A DNA stretch of 16,170 bases, taken from positions 1 to 16,170 of the forward strand of contig JBOEFZ010000026.1 of NCBI GenBank assembly GCA_050633165.1, read 5' to 3'. This stretch comes from TMED27 sp050633165 (lineage in GTDB: Bacteria > Pseudomonadota > Alphaproteobacteria > Micavibrionales > Micavibrionaceae). Shown in pieces: positions 13,845 through 16,170 of the stretch (the first letter of the stretch is position 1; every line of letters begins with the position of its first letter). The notes beneath the pieces are model-generated. The model had not been told where the DNA came from and did not search any database. It saw only the letters and a list, made by a program, of their open reading frames with translations. The position numbers and the translations under genes were made by a program.

Positions 13845-14465
13845 TTATATGCTGTAAATCTTTGATATATTACGTTTTAGGATTTTTGTTTTGGAGCAGA
13901 TTTCGTAGTCCACAACTTGCCATGGGAAGGTTTCATGCTCTGTCGGGGTGAATTCGTATAAATGTGCGTTGCGGAAGATGGCGGGGGCGTCTGCGCCGTA
14001 GAGAGCGCCGAAGGCGCGCATGACGCCGCCGTGACACACGATGAGTGGCGAGCCGTCTTTTGTTTCTTCTAATGCCTTGTTTTTCGCGCGTTTGATGCGG
14101 GTGAAGAAGTCTTCGGGCGCTTCGCCGCCCGGTGTTTGAACCCATCCATCGAAGATATCGATGCAATCGCTCCATGGTTTTCCTTCCATGTCTCCGGCGC
14201 AGATTTCGGCGAGGTCGGGGTCTTGGTGCATTTCGACCTTGAGGAATTCATTGACGATTGCCGCCGTGTCGCGCGCACGTGAGAGGTGGCTGTGGTAGAT
14301 TTTAACGGGGGCTTGGCTTAGCTTCGCCACGACCTTTTGCGCGGCGTAGGCTTGTTCAATGCCCAGATCCGTGAGGGGGCTGTCTGTGCTGCCCGCCATG
14401 CATTCCGCGGCGTTGTGGACGGTTTGGCCGTGGCGCATCATGTAGAATGGTTTGGGTAAGATCAT
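13845..14465 (-). CDS. Histidine phosphatase family protein (phosphoglycerate mutase-like)
   Basis: A 206-residue member of the histidine phosphatase superfamily. The phosphoacceptor RHG motif is at residues 11-13 in MMRHGQTVHN; STDSPLTDLGIEQA (26-39) and SHLSRARDTA (59-68) carry the phosphate-binding arginines; the acid Glu87 in LAEICAGDMEGKPW and the second histidine His145 in VCHGGVMRA complete the catalytic set. It is probably an intact phosphatase; the substrate is not evident, as the family includes phosphoglycerate mutases, CobC and sugar or nucleotide phosphatases. Its ATG overlaps the stop of the upstream aspartate dehydrogenase gene by four bases (ATGA), so the two are translationally coupled and may work together. 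Confidence 0.9.
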   Translation of the reverse strand: MILPKPFYMMRHGQTVHNAAECMAGSTDSPLTDLGIEQAYAAQKVVAKLSQAPVKIYHSHLSRARDTAAIVNEFLKVEMHQDPDLAEICAGDMEGKPWSDCIDIFDGWVQTPGGEAPEDFFTRIKRAKNKALEETKDGSPLIVCHGGVMRAFGALYGADAPAIFRNAHLYEFTPTEHETFPWQVVDYEICSKTKILKRNISKIYSI

Positions 14466-15286
14466 AGGATTATTAATGCGCTATTCATGTCTTCGAGGCA
14501 AGCGATGATGCTTTGTGCGGCGAGCATGGAGCTTTTCGGGTTGGCGGGGTCGGGGTGGTTGGTGATTTTGGCGCTGATTTGGCTGAACTCACCGATGACT
14601 TCGATTTCGTGGGTGTTTCCGGTGATATCCGGATCGGCCCAGATTTCGACGCTTGTATCTTGTGCGCCGATACCGGCGAGGGAGAGTGTCGCGGCGACAT
14701 TTACGTTGGCGGGGAAGCCTTTTGCGGCCTCAGTCGCATTGCCCTTGAATATGCGTGTCGGCTCAGTGATTATCCCCAAATCTATCCCCATTTCTTCCAC
14801 ATAGGGGGCACCGGTGAAGCCGAGTGGTTTCTTGGTTGATGCAATTTTGCTGCTTTTAATGCCGAGTTTTTTCAATGCTTTAACGCCGTCAATTCCCAAT
14901 AGTGCGCCGGATGGCACGATAATGCGACTTTGTTGACCCTTGGGGATATCCCTGTGGGTATCTAAAATTTCGGGGTAAATGAGCAAAGCGCAAGATGAGA
15001 TCAGGATGAGGGTCTTTTGCGCCGCATCGGGGTGTTTTAGGGTTTTTATGGCTAATTCCGGTGCGGCGGCGGGGGGGAGGCATTCGATGATGATATCGCA
15101 TCGGTCGATGAGGGTATCGATGGAGACGTACGGGATGTTGAGCTCTGGATTTGGTGTTGGGTCGCAGGCGGCGGTGAGGGTTAGGCCGTCTATGCCGTTT
15201 ATGAGTGCTCTGGCTACTGCGCTGCCGATTGCGCCTGTTCCGGCGATGCCGATTGTTAGGTTGTCTGTTTGTGTATTATTCATCAT
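14462..15286 (-). CDS. nadX: L-aspartate dehydrogenase-like oxidoreductase (NadX family)
   Basis: A 274-residue NAD(P)-dependent enzyme. The Rossmann motif GIAGTGAIGSAVA is at 13-25, and the family-specific PSGALLGIDGVKAL (125-138), FPANVNVAATLSLAG (191-205), NTHEIEV with a likely catalytic His226, and NPKSSMLAAQSIIACL (249-264) all point to the aspartate dehydrogenase/DUF108 family. It oxidatively deaminates L-aspartate to iminoaspartate or oxaloacetate, and in some bacteria replaces NadB in NAD synthesis; nadA and nadC are not in this window, so that role is not shown here. AAGGGA precedes two consecutive ATG codons (15286 and 15283); the second has the better spacing. It is divergent from recO with a gap of 43 bases and overlaps the phosphatase gene at its end. 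Confidence 0.9.
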   Translation of the reverse strand: MMNNTQTDNLTIGIAGTGAIGSAVARALINGIDGLTLTAACDPTPNPELNIPYVSIDTLIDRCDIIIECLPPAAAPELAIKTLKHPDAAQKTLILISSCALLIYPEILDTHRDIPKGQQSRIIVPSGALLGIDGVKALKKLGIKSSKIASTKKPLGFTGAPYVEEMGIDLGIITEPTRIFKGNATEAAKGFPANVNVAATLSLAGIGAQDTSVEIWADPDITGNTHEIEVIGEFSQISAKITNHPDPANPKSSMLAAQSIIACLEDMNSALIIL

Positions 15287-15329
15287 TGTCCCTTTTGTTG
15301 CGCGTGCGAATTATGGTTAGATTTATCCC

Positions 15330-16058
15330 ATGGAAAGTTTTCAGGATCAAGGGATTGTGCTGTCTGTGCGTGGGCATGGGGAGAATGGGGCGATTGTGTC
15401 CTTGATGTGTGAGCATGAGGGGCGCGTGGCGGGGTATGTGCGTGGGGCGAGTGGCTCAAAGATGCGCGGGACGCTCGAGATTGGGAATCGTGTGGATGCG
15501 GGGTGGTCTTCGCGGGTTTCGGACGGGCTGGGGGCGTATTCGCTTGAGCTGTGCCGGAATTATACGGCTTCGTTTATGTCTGATCCGCTTAAATTGGCGG
15601 CGTTGCAGGCGGCGTGCGCGCTCGTGGATCGGGCCTTGCCGGAGCGGGAGGTTCATGCGGGGTTGTATCATGGGCTGTGTGCGTTGTTTGGGATGTTGCA
15701 AGATGCGGCGATGGATGAGGCATGGGGGCAGGCCTATGTGATGTGGGAGATTGCGTTGCTGAAGGAGCTTGGGTTTTCGCTTGATTTGAGCCGGTGTGCG
15801 GGGGGCGGGGATGATGGTGATTTGGCTTATGTCTCGCCGAAGACGGGTAGGGCGGTGAGCCGTGGGGCGGGTGCGGTTTATAAGGCTAAGCTTTTGCCCT
15901 TGCCGTCTTTTTTAACGCGGAGGAGCGGAGATGCGGAGGAGGGAGATGTTTTGGATGGCCTGAAGATGACGGGATATTTTTTGGAGCATTGGGTGTTTAA
16001 TCATCATACGCATGGCGTGCCGGAGGCGCGGGTGGTGTTGCAGGCGCGGATGGGGTAG
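15330..16058 (+). CDS. recO: DNA repair protein RecO, with a repeat array inside the coding sequence
   Basis: RecO helps load RecA on SSB-coated single-stranded DNA with RecR. The 242-residue product has the OB-fold N-terminus (DQGIVLSVRGHGENGAIVSL, then GRVAGYVRGA), the helical middle LKLAALQAACALVDRALPER (87-106) and LYHGLCALFGML, the C-terminal ELGFSLDLSRC-type segment, VSPKTGRAVSRGAG (168-181) and LPLPSFL (189-195). Just after that, residues 196-203 are encoded by three octamers, ACGCGGAG, GAGCGGAG and ATGCGGAG (15915-15938), in frame, giving TRRSGDAE within a variable linker before GLKMTGYFLEHWVF. The reading frame is intact. The length is normal for alphaproteobacterial RecO. It is divergent from the aspartate dehydrogenase gene. 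Confidence 0.92.
   Translation: MESFQDQGIVLSVRGHGENGAIVSLMCEHEGRVAGYVRGASGSKMRGTLEIGNRVDAGWSSRVSDGLGAYSLELCRNYTASFMSDPLKLAALQAACALVDRALPEREVHAGLYHGLCALFGMLQDAAMDEAWGQAYVMWEIALLKELGFSLDLSRCAGGGDDGDLAYVSPKTGRAVSRGAGAVYKAKLLPLPSFLTRRSGDAEEGDVLDGLKMTGYFLEHWVFNHHTHGVPEARVVLQARMG
15915..15938 (+). repeat. Octamer array (c) within recO: ACGCGGAG, GAGCGGAG, ATGCGGAG
   Basis: Three 8-base units inside the recO coding sequence: 15915-15922, 15923-15930 and 15931-15938. ACGCGGAG and GAGCGGAG are identical to units of the array at 6209-6232. Twenty-four bases is a multiple of three, so the array does not shift the frame; it encodes residues 196-203 of RecO. It continues as GAGGAGGGA. Confidence 0.8.
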
Positions 16059-16170
16059 GGGATTTGAGTTTTTTATCACCACCAAGGACACCAAGTGCGC
16101 TAAGGGTTTTAATTTAGCGTTTCGGCAAAATAACTCTAATAGTGGACTAACTAGGTAGCGTACTCATAAA
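16059..16170. other. Terminal intergenic stretch after recO
   Basis: These 112 bases to the right edge hold the 9-mer array at 16078-16104 and an AT-rich remainder. No gene, terminator hairpin or promoter is recognised. Confidence 0.5.
16078..16104 (+). repeat. Nonamer array (d): ACCACCAAG, GACACCAAG, TGCGCTAAG
   Basis: Three 9-base units, each ending in AAG, lie 20 bases after the recO stop: 16078-16086, 16087-16095 and 16096-16104. The CACCAAGGACACCAAG style resembles purine-rich short-unit arrays I recall in other environmental bacterial genomes. It differs from the other three arrays in its period (9 instead of 8), so kinship with them is tentative. Confidence 0.6.

Overview
This window looks like a contig-edge fragment of an alphaproteobacterial chromosome, probably assembled from Nextera-prepared reads: the first 19 bases are the Tn5 mosaic-end adapter, and recG is cut off directly behind it. 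The alphaproteobacterial assignment rests on DUF1013, DUF1192 and DUF465 proteins, an NDUFAF5-like methyltransferase near comF and grxC, and the style of RecO. I cannot name a genus. It is ordinary chromosome in gene content (repair, folate, methionine, glyoxalase, purine salvage), but the spaces between genes are rich in small palindromes and short repeat arrays.

Layout: (1) 20-2011, recG on the minus strand, missing about its last 30 codons. (2) 2320-2511, a small DUF465/YdcH protein on plus, followed by a structured 3' region that ends in a strong intrinsic terminator (2624-2662). (3) 2679-3383, a DUF1013 protein on minus, divergent from (4) DUF1192, guaC (GMP reductase) and a small basic-tailed protein on plus. 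(5) A 142-bp imperfect palindrome (5180-5321) between convergent genes. (6) gloB on minus, then about 210 bp of repeat-rich spacer. (7) An NDUFAF5/BioC-like methyltransferase and, upstream of it on the same strand, an 897-residue methyltransferase fusion protein, separated by a perfect 17-bp-stem palindrome. (8) comF and grxC on plus, a REP-like double hairpin, then a tightly overlapped metC-folK-folP set. (9) Another REP-like hairpin, then an L-aspartate dehydrogenase-like gene and a histidine phosphatase on minus, overlapping by ATGA. (10) recO on plus, carrying a short repeat array inside its coding sequence, and 112 bp of spacer at the end.

The most unusual gene is the 897-residue protein at 7214-9907. 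It has a class I SAM-methyltransferase N-terminus followed by two segments that look to me like degenerate Nudix folds, plus a low-complexity acidic tail. It lies between two genes (an NDUFAF5-like methyltransferase and comF) that I recall being close neighbours in other alphaproteobacteria. The second theme is the repeats: four arrays of three 8-9-base units ending in GGAG, GAAG or AAG, one of them read in frame inside recO; a GGGGACAGGCAC palindrome; two REP-type hairpins; and one long cruciform-capable palindrome. The plus strand is G- and T-rich whichever strand is coding, so plus- and minus-strand genes use different codons; this suggests plus is the leading strand of replication.

No tRNA, rRNA, CRISPR array, transposase or phage gene was seen. 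All family calls come from recognising motifs by eye.
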